Assembly: GCF_013373365.1 (NCBI RefSeq)
Contig: NZ_CP035925.1
Span: forward strand, 3,348,001 to 3,412,000
Length of the DNA: 64,000 bases
Direction: 5' to 3'
Source: Lentibacillus sp. CBA3610
Lineage (GTDB): Bacteria > Bacillota > Bacilli > Bacillales > Amphibacillaceae
Shown: positions 22,561 through 31,470 of the stretch, one piece after another
How the letters are laid out: each line of letters starts with the position of its first letter
Position numbering within the stretch: position 1 is the stretch's first letter
Position numbers and translations under genes: made by a program
Notes under the pieces: model-generated
Database searches by the model: none
What the model was told of the DNA's origin: nothing
What the model saw: the letters and a program-made list of their open reading frames with translations, nothing else

Positions 22561-22717
22561 AAGATAAGAAAACACGCAAAATGATTTACAACAAAATTGT
22601 ATAAAATAAGCATTCACTGAAATAATAAGAACGAAAGCGCTTCACTGAATGAAGTTTTATGTTATTAGCAGCTTTTGTATGGTACAGAGAAACCTAACTA
22701 AGTTTAGGGGGTGTAAA

Positions 22718-23011
22718 ATGAGAACCATTCAACTTATCGCCTTGGTATTAGTCATCATCGGTGCGCTTAATTGGGGATTAATTGGATTGTTTCAATGGGA
22801 TTTAGTGGCAACACTTTTTGGTGGACAGGATGCCGCATTATCGAGAGTCGTGTATACACTTGTTGGAATCGGTGCTTTATGCAGCTTGCCATTACTATTT
22901 GACCCAATGCATGAAGATGATCATGCTGATGACGGGGCTAAGAGATCCAGGAATTTAGATTACGCTACCGAATTTAGTGAAGAAAATGAGCCGTTTCGTG
23001 ACAAAGAATAA
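22718..23011 (+). CDS. DUF378 family membrane protein
   Basis: This 97-residue protein has two membrane segments with the family's typical ALNWGLIGLFQWDLVATLFGG motif and a charged, acidic C-terminal tail (DPMHEDDHADD). The ATG at 22718 follows AGGGGG. It lies alone, followed by a terminator. Function unknown. Confidence 0.85.
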   Translation: MRTIQLIALVLVIIGALNWGLIGLFQWDLVATLFGGQDAALSRVVYTLVGIGALCSLPLLFDPMHEDDHADDGAKRSRNLDYATEFSEENEPFRDKE

Positions 23012-23036
23012 TATTCCAATACGGCATATAGATGAA

Positions 23037-23076
23037 ATGAGACTGTTGCATTTTAGCAACAGTCTCATTTTTTAAC
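23037..23076 (+). terminator. Terminator after the DUF378 gene
   Basis: GAGACTGTTGC pairs with GCAACAGTCTC across a short loop and is followed by ATTTTTT. Confidence 0.9.
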
Positions 23077-23183
23077 AAATACGGAAATCTAATGTTATTT
23101 TAAGTTGCGGTTAAAGATGCCAATCCATAAAAAATTATGTAAAATATACGCTAAGAAAAGGTTTGTACAAGGGGGGACACTGT

Positions 23184-23771
23184 ATGAGAAAACCACGAAC
23201 GAAAGAGGAATTAGAATCGACAAGAGATCGGATTTTAAAAATTGCTCAAAAGCTATTCATGGAAAAAGGCTACCGAGCAGTGACGACCAGGGAGATTGCT
23301 GCAAAATGCAAGATCACCCAACCTGCACTTTATTATCATTATCCGGATAAACAATCACTGTATATTGCGATGCTGGAAGCTTTTGTCATGAACATACAGT
23401 CTAAAATAGAAGCGATATCTGAAGAAACGATTCCTAAGCGCTTAGAAGCCATGTTGGAGGTGTTATCAAAAGAGCACCCTGCAAGTATGATGATGATGAT
23501 TCATGATACGTTTGTTGAATTCAAAGCGGAAAATCGCAGTCATATCTATTTATTATGGAAACAAACATACTTGGAGCCGTTTATTGAAATATTTAAAGAG
23601 GTGAAAGCGGATGGGGGATTAAGGGACATAATTTCACCTGAAGAAGCAGCACGCTTTTGTTTGTTGACAATGGGACAAACCATGTCTGCATGGAAATATC
23701 AATCTGAATCTTTATCCGGACAATACACCTTACTTGTAGACTTGATTTTGCATGGGACGACTAAATCTTGA
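23184..23771 (+). CDS. TetR/AcrR family transcriptional regulator
   Basis: A 195-residue one-component repressor. The helix-turn-helix is near residues 30-55 (AVTTREIAAKCKITQPALYYHYPDKQSL); the rest is the all-helical ligand domain. The ATG at 23184 follows AAGGGGGG. It is followed by two genes whose upstream regions carry palindromes that could be its operators. The neighbours suggest control of an HrtBA-like export system; the ligand is unknown. Confidence 0.9.
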   Translation: MRKPRTKEELESTRDRILKIAQKLFMEKGYRAVTTREIAAKCKITQPALYYHYPDKQSLYIAMLEAFVMNIQSKIEAISEETIPKRLEAMLEVLSKEHPASMMMMIHDTFVEFKAENRSHIYLLWKQTYLEPFIEIFKEVKADGGLRDIISPEEAARFCLLTMGQTMSAWKYQSESLSGQYTLLVDLILHGTTKS

Positions 23772-23831
23772 TTAGGGTTCATGTACTGGTAATAATAACA
23801 TCACAACTCTGAAATCGTCACGTGTGTACAC

Positions 23832-23851
23832 AACTTATCAATTGATAAGTT
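23832..23851. promoter_or_regulatory. 20-bp perfect palindrome, likely TetR operator O1
   Basis: AACTTATCAATTGATAAGTT is fully self-complementary. Its right half holds TTGATA, which with a TATAAA 18 bases downstream looks like a promoter for the next gene. Binding here would block the -35 region. Assignment to the adjacent TetR protein is inference. Confidence 0.7.
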
Positions 23852-23927
23852 ACCTGGGTTTATGATATAAATAAACTGTTACTTACAACAAGTCGTTTTT
23901 TCTGGCTTATACAAAGGAGAGGGTGCT

Positions 23928-24590
23928 TTGGATACATTTCTTTATTTCTTTTATTCAGCCGCCTATCTTGCTTTGTTTTTTTGGAGTATAAGAATTACCC
24001 CGAAAACACAATTCTGGTCTTTGCGTTTGTTTATTTACTTCGTTATCGTTGGTTTAATTTATGATAATACAGTAATCGCAGTTGGCAGGTTTGCAGGAGA
24101 AGGAGGGGTTTTAGAAAACCTTAATCTGTTGCGTTACTGGATTCATGCATTTTTCACACCAACACTGGTTCTATTTTCACTTGGTGTTCTGAGATCTGCC
24201 GGGGTAAAAGGGCTAAACAATAAGTTCTCCCTTTATGGTGCTATACTCTTTACAAGTATATTAATCGTTCTTGAATTGCTCACAGAAATTAGAGGGTTGA
24301 ACATAAAACCTGAATGGGAACATGGTGTTTTGCATTATATTCAAATAGAGGCCGCCTCTGGACCACCACTTATGATTCTGCTGGTAACATTGGTGCTTGT
24401 TATTTCCGGTGTACTGTTGTGGAAATTTGATGGATGGGCGTGGATGTTTATAGGAGCCATTATCATGACGTTGGGAAGTGCTATTCCTATTCCTGTAAAT
24501 AGTTCGGCAATAACAAACGGTTTTGAACTTTTATTAACGATCTCATTAGTCGCAACTAAGACGTATCAGGAGCGGCTTGATAGAAAATAG
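23928..24590 (+). CDS. Membrane protein of unknown function
   Basis: A 220-residue protein with about six or seven hydrophobic segments and no recognised catalytic motif. The TTG at 23928 follows AAAGGAGAG. It lies between the TetR gene and an HrtB-like permease, with operator-like palindromes upstream of both itself and the permease, so it is probably co-regulated with the ABC locus. Not recognised beyond that. Confidence 0.75.
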   Translation: MDTFLYFFYSAAYLALFFWSIRITPKTQFWSLRLFIYFVIVGLIYDNTVIAVGRFAGEGGVLENLNLLRYWIHAFFTPTLVLFSLGVLRSAGVKGLNNKFSLYGAILFTSILIVLELLTEIRGLNIKPEWEHGVLHYIQIEAASGPPLMILLVTLVLVISGVLLWKFDGWAWMFIGAIIMTLGSAIPIPVNSSAITNGFELLLTISLVATKTYQERLDRK

Positions 24591-24643
24591 TAATAAGCTG
24601 TAATTGTGTATTGTACCATGTTAACAGTGTGTTATGCATAAAG

Positions 24644-24660
24644 CCTATCGATTGATAAGT
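24644..24660. promoter_or_regulatory. Degenerate operator O2 upstream of the permease
   Basis: CCTATCGATTGATAAGT matches the O1 core CTTATCAATTGATAAG with two or three differences. TTGATA again occupies the right half, with an AT-rich -10 region downstream. It lies about 90 bases before the permease gene. Confidence 0.55.
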
Positions 24661-24746
24661 GAATGAATGGGGTTAATAATAAATTCTGGAATAGGATTCA
24701 TGTAATTAAATGAATTTATGAAGGCTTTGTAATTAGGAGGAAAGCA

Positions 24747-25814
24747 ATGTTTTTGGCATGGAAGGAAATAAAATATAATAAACTGCGCTATACACTGATA
24801 ACAGGGATACTGGTCCTTGTCTCGTATCTTGTGTTTTTCTTATCCGGCTTGGCGAATGGCTTGGAACAATTAAATCGGGAAGCAGTTGATAAATGGAATG
24901 CGGATGGCATCATCCTGACAGAGGAATCTGACATAAACCTGCCCCGCTCCAACATGAATATAGATGATTTCAATGGTAACGGGATTGAAGCTTATGCGGC
25001 ATTAGGCCAATTAAATGCAATTGCCAGCGTTGGAGAACGTCAGTCCAATGTGTCTATCTTTGGAATCAAGGATGATGAATTTATTATGCCTGAGGTAACT
25101 GAAGGGGAAACATTTACGGAACAAGGGGAAGTTATTGCTGATGACACCTTGCAGGAAGAAGGGTTTGAGATGGGGGATGAACTTGAGATATCATCTTCGG
25201 ATACCGCCTTAACGATTACAGGCTTCACAGACAATGCCCGGTTCAATACTGCCCCTGTTTTATATACAGACCTCGGGACATTACAGCAAGTCCGCTTCGG
25301 AGAAATGTCAGAAGAGAATGGAGGGCACGTGAACGGTTTTGTTATTCGCGGCGACAATTTATCAGATGTTTCGGTTGAAGACGAATTACAGGTAGTTGAG
25401 ACATCTGCGTTTATCGAAAATCTCCCTGGCTATACAGCCCAGAACCTTACGCTGACCTTTATGATTTATTTCCTGTTTATTATTTCGGCAGTCATCCTGG
25501 CGATTTTCCTTTACGTGCTAACAATTCAAAAAATAAGCATGTTCGGGGTTATGAAAGCACAGGGAATCTCCAGCAGGTATTTGGCAAATTCAGTTATTGC
25601 CCAAACATTCCAATTGGCTTTTGCAGGTGTTGTAATTGGCTTTCTGCTGACGATTTTGACCGGCTTCTTTCTTCCCGCTGCCGTTCCAGTTGCATTTGAT
25701 TATTTGATGATGCTGCTGTACGGGCTGGTATTGATTGCTGTGTCTGTATTAGGCGCATTAATTTCAGTCAGGACGATAGTCAAAATAGATCCATTAAAAA
25801 GCGATAGGAGCTAA
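24747..25814 (+). CDS. HrtB-like ABC transporter permease (MacB/FtsX type)
   Basis: A 355-residue permease with one N-terminal membrane helix, a large extracellular MacB-type domain (about residues 45-230) and three C-terminal helices including LYVLTIQKISMFGVMKAQGIS. The layout and motifs resemble HrtB, the haem-efflux permease of lactococci and staphylococci. AGGAGG lies before the ATG. The partner ATPase follows immediately but is frameshifted. Haem as substrate is inference. Confidence 0.8.
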   Translation: MFLAWKEIKYNKLRYTLITGILVLVSYLVFFLSGLANGLEQLNREAVDKWNADGIILTEESDINLPRSNMNIDDFNGNGIEAYAALGQLNAIASVGERQSNVSIFGIKDDEFIMPEVTEGETFTEQGEVIADDTLQEEGFEMGDELEISSSDTALTITGFTDNARFNTAPVLYTDLGTLQQVRFGEMSEENGGHVNGFVIRGDNLSDVSVEDELQVVETSAFIENLPGYTAQNLTLTFMIYFLFIISAVILAIFLYVLTIQKISMFGVMKAQGISSRYLANSVIAQTFQLAFAGVVIGFLLTILTGFFLPAAVPVAFDYLMMLLYGLVLIAVSVLGALISVRTIVKIDPLKSDRS

Positions 25815-26468
25815 ATGCCGGCACTGAAATGCATGAAGTCAATAAAGCGTTGGAACAGGGCATACAATGGTGGAAGCTCTGAAACAGACAAATTTCACAG
25901 CGGAACCTGGTGAGTTAATTGTTGTGGTTGGGCCATCAGGATCCGGTAGAGTACATCCTGACGATTGCCGGAGGTCTTCAAACGCCGAATCATGGGAAGT
26001 GATAAATAAACATAATATAACACAGATGAAGGAAAAGAAACGATCAAACATTCGTTTGCATGAGATTGATATCTCAGGCATCCCAATCTGGTCCATTTCT
26101 GACAGTGGATGAGCAAATGAAACTGCTGATAAAGTGAAACAAATAATCTTTCCAAAAACGAATTGCAGAATTTATACCAGTTGCTGGATATCGAGCAATT
26201 AAGCGATAAGTATCCTTCTGAGCTTTCCGGAGGTGAACAGCAGCGTGTCGCCATTGCGAAAGGGTTGTACAGCGACCCCAGTTTCCTCCTGGCAGATGAA
26301 CCGACTGCATCACTGGATACTGATCGGGCATTTGAAGTCATGAAGATGCTTAAAAGATTAAACAAAAAAAAAAAACAACGATTGTGGTGACACATGATAC
26401 ACGTTGCTGATATTGTGACAAAGTATGCCATCACTGACGGTGAAATCCGCTTGCAGCAGAATATCTAA
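25815..26468 (+). pseudogene. HrtA-like ABC ATPase, multiply frameshifted
   Basis: Pieces in different frames read ALKQTNFTAEPGELIVVVGPSGSG (Walker A, then broken), a Q-loop region [34 protein letters not shown] (signature) and [16 protein letters not shown] (Walker B). At least five single-base gaps are needed to restore a continuous protein, one of them by an A-run near 26370. It follows the permease directly. It may be true decay, but the window contains many homopolymer errors, so an intact gene is possible. Confidence 0.8.
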
Positions 26469-26503
26469 TAAAGATTTTCATGTACAGCTGTATAAGACAT
26501 AAT

Positions 26504-26541
26504 AAACCGCTCGCCTTAACGTTACAGGGGGCGGTTTTGCT
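26504..26541 (+). terminator. Terminator after the ABC ATPase region
   Basis: AACCGC pairs with GCGGTT, extended by GCC and GGGG, and is followed by TTGCTTTG. It is a moderate terminator. Confidence 0.6.
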
Positions 26542-26578
26542 TTGTTAACGACAATTTTTAGCTTGTCATTTTTAATGA

Positions 26579-27495
26579 TTAATGAATCAGTTGTAAAACC
26601 ACATATAACAATGGGATTGTCAAAACACCTAATAAACTGGAAACCATGACACCTAAAGAGGCAAATTGCGTGTCAGCTCCAAATTTCTGCGCATAAAGTG
26701 ACATTGTTGGAGCGGAAGGCATGCCTGCTGTGAGAACGGCTATCATGAGGAAAGAGAATGGAACAGAAAAAGCTGCAAAAGGAGTTAGCAGCAACGGAAT
26801 GATGAGAAGCTTGAGCATTACTGCTTTCCATATATAAATGTTTTTCAACAGAAAAGCAAAGTCTTTGTAGCTATATTGCGATTAAACTGCCGATTAAAAA
26901 TCATGAAAGCGGAACAGTCATCTTTCCGACGCTCAAATGTATCTGTCAATAAACCCGGCCAGCTGGCAGGAAGAAACAATACCAGCATGCCAATCAATTG
27001 GAAAAAACACCAGGGTTTAAAAATATTTTCCTCCAGTCTATCTGAGATTTGTCTTTTGTGAATAAGTAAATACCATATGTCCATATGAGAATGAAATAAA
27101 TCACATTAAACATGGTTAAATATACAATACCCTCTCCAAAAACAGCAAAGATGACTGCGAGCCAATATAGCCTTGATTGCCAAAGATAATCAGTCCTCAT
27201 AAACAACTTTCCGGCTATGGAAGTTTGAACGCCTCCGCATCCATCCAGCGAGAAATGGATACAACAGGATAAGCAGACATAGCCACAGCAAGAAATTCCT
27301 TATTAAGGAATATGAAAAGGGATATCCAATGAAAATAAAATAAGGGCAGGAAAGTGTGATAATATATAAAATGAGCTGTGTCAATACATGTTCAGAGTTC
27401 TGATTTAAAATGCCTCTTTTCCTTACCATAAATCCAATAACTGCAATGATATAAAGATGAATCATCTCTTGCAGAAACGCCCATGCTGAATCCAT
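26579..27495 (-). pseudogene. AEC family (auxin efflux carrier) transporter, frameshifted
   Basis: Four overlapping frames on the minus strand together make one AEC permease: an N-terminal part (MDSAWAFLQEMIHLYIIAVIGF), a middle part with QSRLYWLAVIFAVFGEGI, a WPGLLTDTF segment and a C-terminal part with VLTAGMPSAPTMSLYAQKF. About three frameshifts separate them. AGGAG lies before the ATG at 27495. Real decay and sequence error cannot be told apart here. Confidence 0.8.
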
Positions 27496-27667
27496 AATGA
27501 TCACTCCTGCTGTACTATATGAAACAATACCTTCATGGTTTATGCGACGTATGAATCTCGTTTGGATCTGGCTGCCAAAATTTTTGTATTAATTTCTTTT
27601 ACAGGTTCATAATACGGATGAATACTTAATCAATATTACGCGCGATTGAATGGAAGGGGTGCATCAA

Positions 27668-28090
27668 TTGAGCCAGCAGGAAATAAAATCGACTGTTGAA
27701 AAAATTATAGATGACAACGCTGTTGGTACGATGGCGACTGTTAAACAGAATAAACCACATTCACGATATATGACCTTTATCCGAAAAGGTTTAAAGCTTT
27801 ATACAGCAACAAGCATCGAAACGCATAAATCAGAAGAAATAGAAGCCAATCCGCACACTCATATTTTATTAGGCTATGAAGGGGAAGGGTTTGGTGATGA
27901 ATATGTGGAGTATGAAGGAAAAGCCGCTATAAACAGCAGCGTTGAACTAAAAACTGAATTGTGGAACTCATACATGGAGCACTGGTTTAATGGGCCGGAA
28001 GATTCAAACTATATTGTGCTGGAGATTACACCCGTTACGATAAGGATTATGAACAAAAAGGGTGCTGAACCAAAAACGATAGAGTTTTAG
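27668..28090 (+). CDS. Pyridoxamine 5'-phosphate oxidase-fold protein (YdaG-like)
   Basis: A 140-residue split-barrel flavin-binding type protein, like general stress protein 26 (YdaG) of B. subtilis. VGTMATVKQNKPHSRYMTF and LYTATSIETHKSEEIEANPHTHILLGY fit the family. The TTG at 27668 is chosen because AAGGGGTG lies six bases upstream and the length then equals YdaG. The cofactor and substrate are unknown. Confidence 0.85.
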   Translation: MSQQEIKSTVEKIIDDNAVGTMATVKQNKPHSRYMTFIRKGLKLYTATSIETHKSEEIEANPHTHILLGYEGEGFGDEYVEYEGKAAINSSVELKTELWNSYMEHWFNGPEDSNYIVLEITPVTIRIMNKKGAEPKTIEF

Positions 28091-28212
28091 CATGGGGCGG
28101 ACAAGTATTTGGGCTGGTAACCAAATGGGTGTTCCAATATAGATTTTGAGGTATATTGCGCCATCATTTGGTTAAATCTAATGATGATATCTTAATCGAG
28201 GAGTGAAGGTGC

Positions 28213-28638
28213 ATGTTAAAACTGGAAACGGAAATTGAAGGGAAGAAAGCCTATTTTGGTGATGTGTACAGAATGTTCCGGTCCAATGGATATACACTTT
28301 GCGGGAACTGGGAATATGACCGTGGGATGTTCGATATGGTCCTGTGCCGGGAAGGTGGCGAGACGATCTATATCAGAATTCCATTTGACGTCATTGAAGG
28401 AGAACTTGACAGTGCTAAGGCCCGTTTGGAATTCCGGAAACCGTTTGTCATCAAGCATGTCGTAAACACAGGTTTGGATTGGGATGGAAATTCATTGCTG
28501 ACAACAACAGGCTTCAATCAGTTCCAAACACCTCTTGATAAGGATGGGAACATAACTGATAAAAGCCGTTGGGAAGAAGCCGGTGAAAGGGAAGTAGATA
28601 AGGTTATCAATTCGATTGACGTTTTGAAAATATCATGA
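28213..28638 (+). CDS. YugN-like family protein
   Basis: This 141-residue protein resembles B. subtilis YugN. The GNWEYDRGMFDMVL segment and the C-terminal FQTPLDKDGNI region are family-like. There is no signal peptide or membrane segment. AGGAGTGAAGG precedes the ATG. Function unknown. Confidence 0.75.
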   Translation: MLKLETEIEGKKAYFGDVYRMFRSNGYTLCGNWEYDRGMFDMVLCREGGETIYIRIPFDVIEGELDSAKARLEFRKPFVIKHVVNTGLDWDGNSLLTTTGFNQFQTPLDKDGNITDKSRWEEAGEREVDKVINSIDVLKIS

Positions 28639-29058
28639 TGACACTGTACACCAAGAAGGGCTGGCTGAGGAAGACGAATCTATAAGCTACGACTTCCTCA
28701 ATAATTCATTACAATAATGATTGTTTTTTTAAAAACGATGTTGCTATTATATTCTTTATTATGGGAAAGAGACATAACTTTTAAAGCCAATAAGGATGTA
28801 TCGTTTGGTAATAAAAAGGCTGCAAATTTTATGTGAGGTTTTGAAACCTTACATAAACCTCACACCTCACAAAATTTCAATAAAAACACGAAAATGGGCA
28901 AAGACAAGTCTGTATTTTTAGGTTTCAAAATAATACAAAAGGGTAGAAATTAAGGGAATGTAAAAGACATATCAAAGTAATCATAATGAATGTGGGTTAA
29001 TCAATCTGTTTAGAATTCAAGATGTCCTGCAAGCTAATACAGTATTTTCCATAATACG

Positions 29059-29100
29059 AACGGGTGCAATTAATGAATAAAATTGCGTCCGTTTTTCTTT
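29059..29100 (+). terminator. Orphan terminator-like hairpin
   Basis: AACGGGTGCAATT pairs with AATTGCGTCCGTT, with two non-Watson-Crick positions, followed by TTTCTTT. No open reading frame precedes it within 400 bases. Confidence 0.6.
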
Positions 29101-29222
29101 AACAAGACATACTTATACTTTCCTCTATAGGCACGGTTATTTCAGCTATAAACACCGCTATATTTAAGTAAATCACTTAAAAAATAAGGAAAGGTGAGAA
29201 ACAACAATAATGAGACACCCTT

Positions 29223-29268
29223 GTTTTTCGTATCAAATGATTATTAATAATTATTTGATACGAAAAAC
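29223..29268. repeat. 16-bp perfect inverted repeat with AT-rich centre
   Basis: GTTTTTCGTATCAAAT at 29223-29238 is exactly complementary to ATTTGATACGAAAAAC at 29253-29268. The 14-base centre is itself nearly palindromic (ATTATTAATAAT). It has no T-run. It could be a protein-binding site or a transcript-end structure. Confidence 0.8.
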
Positions 29269-29503
29269 CGTTAGGCATAAAGCAGATGATGCAGTAATCC
29301 AAGTATTTCAATGAAATCAAACGAAGGAATTTAAGAGTTGATAAACGAAATTACCATCTTAAAAGAATAAAGTGACCTTTTGTTTAAAACCACGTTGTCA
29401 GTTGGGAATAGTTTTCCCTGCACTAGTCTATTCATTTCCTTTTACTTTCATCAGTTTTATTATAATACATAGTGGAAATACACAGGACAAGGAGGCATAC
29501 ATA

Positions 29504-30676
29504 TTGGCGGAGATTAAACGATTATCCTTGGCAACAGACGTTGATGGCATTTTTGAACTCTCACAATTTGCGTTTCAATATAGTCTGACAGAAGCTGATT
29601 TGAACAAGAAAAAGGAAGAAGCTGAGCGGCATATTATTTGGGGTTGGATGGAAGACGATCAACTGGCAGCTAAATTGCATCTGATTCCACTCGCATGCTA
29701 TATCAATGGGAAAGTTTTTGAAATGGGCGGAGTCAGTTCTGTCGCCACATGGCCGGAGTTTCGCAGGCAGGGAGCGGTGAAACAATTACTCCATCACTCA
29801 TTGCAATATATGCGGCAGCATGGGCAGACTCTCTCCTTTCTCCATCCATTTTCGTTTGCCTTTTACCGGAAATATGGCTGGGAGCATACGTTTTCCGAAA
29901 AAGCATATACCACTCCAATCGCTCAATTAAAGCGGCAATGGGAAGCTTACGGCTACGTTCGCCGTATTGAAGATGATATCGAAGTTTTACAGGCAGTTTA
30001 TACCGCATATGCCAAAAAGTTTAATGGGATGCTGGCACGAGATGAAAAGTGGTGGAAACAGCGTGTTTTGAAAGGGGATTGGCATAAGGCGGCTGCTTAT
30101 AATAGTGACGGAAAGGCAGAAGGATACCTCCTATACAAAGTGAAAGAAGGTAAACTGTCCGTTCAGGAACTGGTATATACTTCCCTCAATGCACAAAAAC
30201 TGCTGCTGCAATTCATCGCCAATCATGATTCAATGGCGGAAACAGTCGATATGGTTGTCCCGGAAAATGACAATCTTTCACTGATTGTCGGTGAACCACG
30301 GTTTGAGCAGAAAATCAACCCATATTTCATGGCACGGATTGTCGACGTTTTTACGTTTTTAAAGGAATACCCGTTTCATAATGGAACCGTTGAATCAGTA
30401 ATATTGCATGTTGACGATGCATTTCTGCCGGAAAATAACGGTGTTTATCAACTGTCACAAATCGGATCTGACACGAATGTGACGCATTTGCAGTCGAATG
30501 TCGGACAAGCGGCAGGTATTTACTGTGGGGTGCAGCAACTTACTTCAATCATGATGGGTTACAAACGGCCGACTGAAATGTATCATGCAGGCCTTATCCA
30601 TGGAAAACCCGAACAGATCGAGCGGCTGGAACAAATCATTCCACGACGGCAGACCTATTTCCCAGATTTCTTTTAA
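29504..30676 (+). CDS. GNAT N-acetyltransferase, Eis-like
   Basis: A 390-residue protein with an N-terminal GNAT domain (acetyl-CoA site GGVSSVATWPEFRRQGAVKQLL near residue 75), a second GNAT-like domain and a sterol-carrier-like C-terminal domain ending in a carboxylate, as in Eis enzymes that acetylate amines such as aminoglycosides. The TTG at 29504 is chosen because AAGGAGG lies upstream. The substrate here is unknown. Confidence 0.85.
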   Translation: MAEIKRLSLATDVDGIFELSQFAFQYSLTEADLNKKKEEAERHIIWGWMEDDQLAAKLHLIPLACYINGKVFEMGGVSSVATWPEFRRQGAVKQLLHHSLQYMRQHGQTLSFLHPFSFAFYRKYGWEHTFSEKAYTTPIAQLKRQWEAYGYVRRIEDDIEVLQAVYTAYAKKFNGMLARDEKWWKQRVLKGDWHKAAAYNSDGKAEGYLLYKVKEGKLSVQELVYTSLNAQKLLLQFIANHDSMAETVDMVVPENDNLSLIVGEPRFEQKINPYFMARIVDVFTFLKEYPFHNGTVESVILHVDDAFLPENNGVYQLSQIGSDTNVTHLQSNVGQAAGIYCGVQQLTSIMMGYKRPTEMYHAGLIHGKPEQIERLEQIIPRRQTYFPDFF

Positions 30677-30696
30677 ATATCTGGGAAATAGGTCTG
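30650..30696 (+). terminator. 17-bp hairpin overlapping the end of the Eis-like gene
   Basis: CAGACCTATTTCCCAGA pairs perfectly with TCTGGGAAATAGGTCTG. The left arm lies inside the coding sequence and the stop codon is in the loop. No clear T-run follows. Confidence 0.7.
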
Positions 30697-30795
30697 ATTA
30701 TGACAAAAAACATTAAAATTAGTGTGACATTTTCATATATTGCGTTAAAATAGAGCATACAGCAATAACCATTATTTACTAAAGGAATGTCGTCC

Positions 30796-31470
30796 ATGCT
30801 CTATCGTGTTAATCTGGCAAAATTCTTCTTTCCCATCGATGATCATTTATTTCGGATTAAAAAAGCTGAAGCCTTAAAAAATTTGTGGAAGATTTGCGTA
30901 TTGCTGATTCTTGGCAGTGCAGGTGTGTATGCCTGGATGGCCGTTCTCGGCATCGGGTCCGGTATTCTTTCCGGTGAAGCTGCAGCTTTGACAGCGTTAC
31001 AATATGAGGCGGGCAAAGTCTGGTTTGTGTTGGGACGGATGACGTTTGCTGTCGTATTTGCCTTATTGGTTTTATTTATCCCATCATTGTTTTTTTATGC
31101 CTTTACGGATATTCCTTACAAAAAATTGGTGATCATGCAGCAAATTGTTCTGCTTGTCATGCTAGTCGAGCGGCTTTTATGGATACCACTTGCTGTCTAT
31201 GCGGGGCTGGACTGGTTCGCATCACCGTGGTCGTTTGGTATTATAGCATCTTTTTTCACGGATGAATCTTGGGTGATTTTCTTTTTCGGTGCCATTTCAC
31301 TGTTTCAGCTGTGGATCATCTGGTTTCAGGTGAAATTTCTAAGTTATATGTCACCAATCAGGAAACGCTGGATCTGGGTGATTGTCATTGGCATACATAT
31401 TCTTTACTGGGCTGGCGCAGCTGCACTGGCCTTTCTGGATAGTCATTTGATAAGCGGGTGGTTTGGATGA
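30796..31470 (+). CDS. Yip1-like membrane protein (YknW-like)
   Basis: A 224-residue protein with about five membrane segments and an N-terminal NLAKFFFPIDDHLFRIKKAEAL stretch. It resembles the Yip1-type proteins that accompany membrane-fusion proteins in Bacillus yknWXYZ loci. ATG at 30796 lies nine bases from AAAGGA; ATG at 30787 is an alternative. The stop overlaps the next start by four bases (ATGA). Confidence 0.7.
   Translation: MLYRVNLAKFFFPIDDHLFRIKKAEALKNLWKICVLLILGSAGVYAWMAVLGIGSGILSGEAAALTALQYEAGKVWFVLGRMTFAVVFALLVLFIPSLFFYAFTDIPYKKLVIMQQIVLLVMLVERLLWIPLAVYAGLDWFASPWSFGIIASFFTDESWVIFFFGAISLFQLWIIWFQVKFLSYMSPIRKRWIWVIVIGIHILYWAGAAALAFLDSHLISGWFG

Larger units (their letters stand above)
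28639..29503. other. Long intergenic region with hairpins, no supported gene
   Basis: No credible protein gene is seen between the YugN-like and Eis-like genes. The region holds a hairpin at 28831-28855 (ATGTGAGGTTT with AAACCTTACAT), a terminator-like structure at 29059-29100 and a 16-bp perfect inverted repeat at 29223-29268. A small RNA is possible. Confidence 0.6.
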
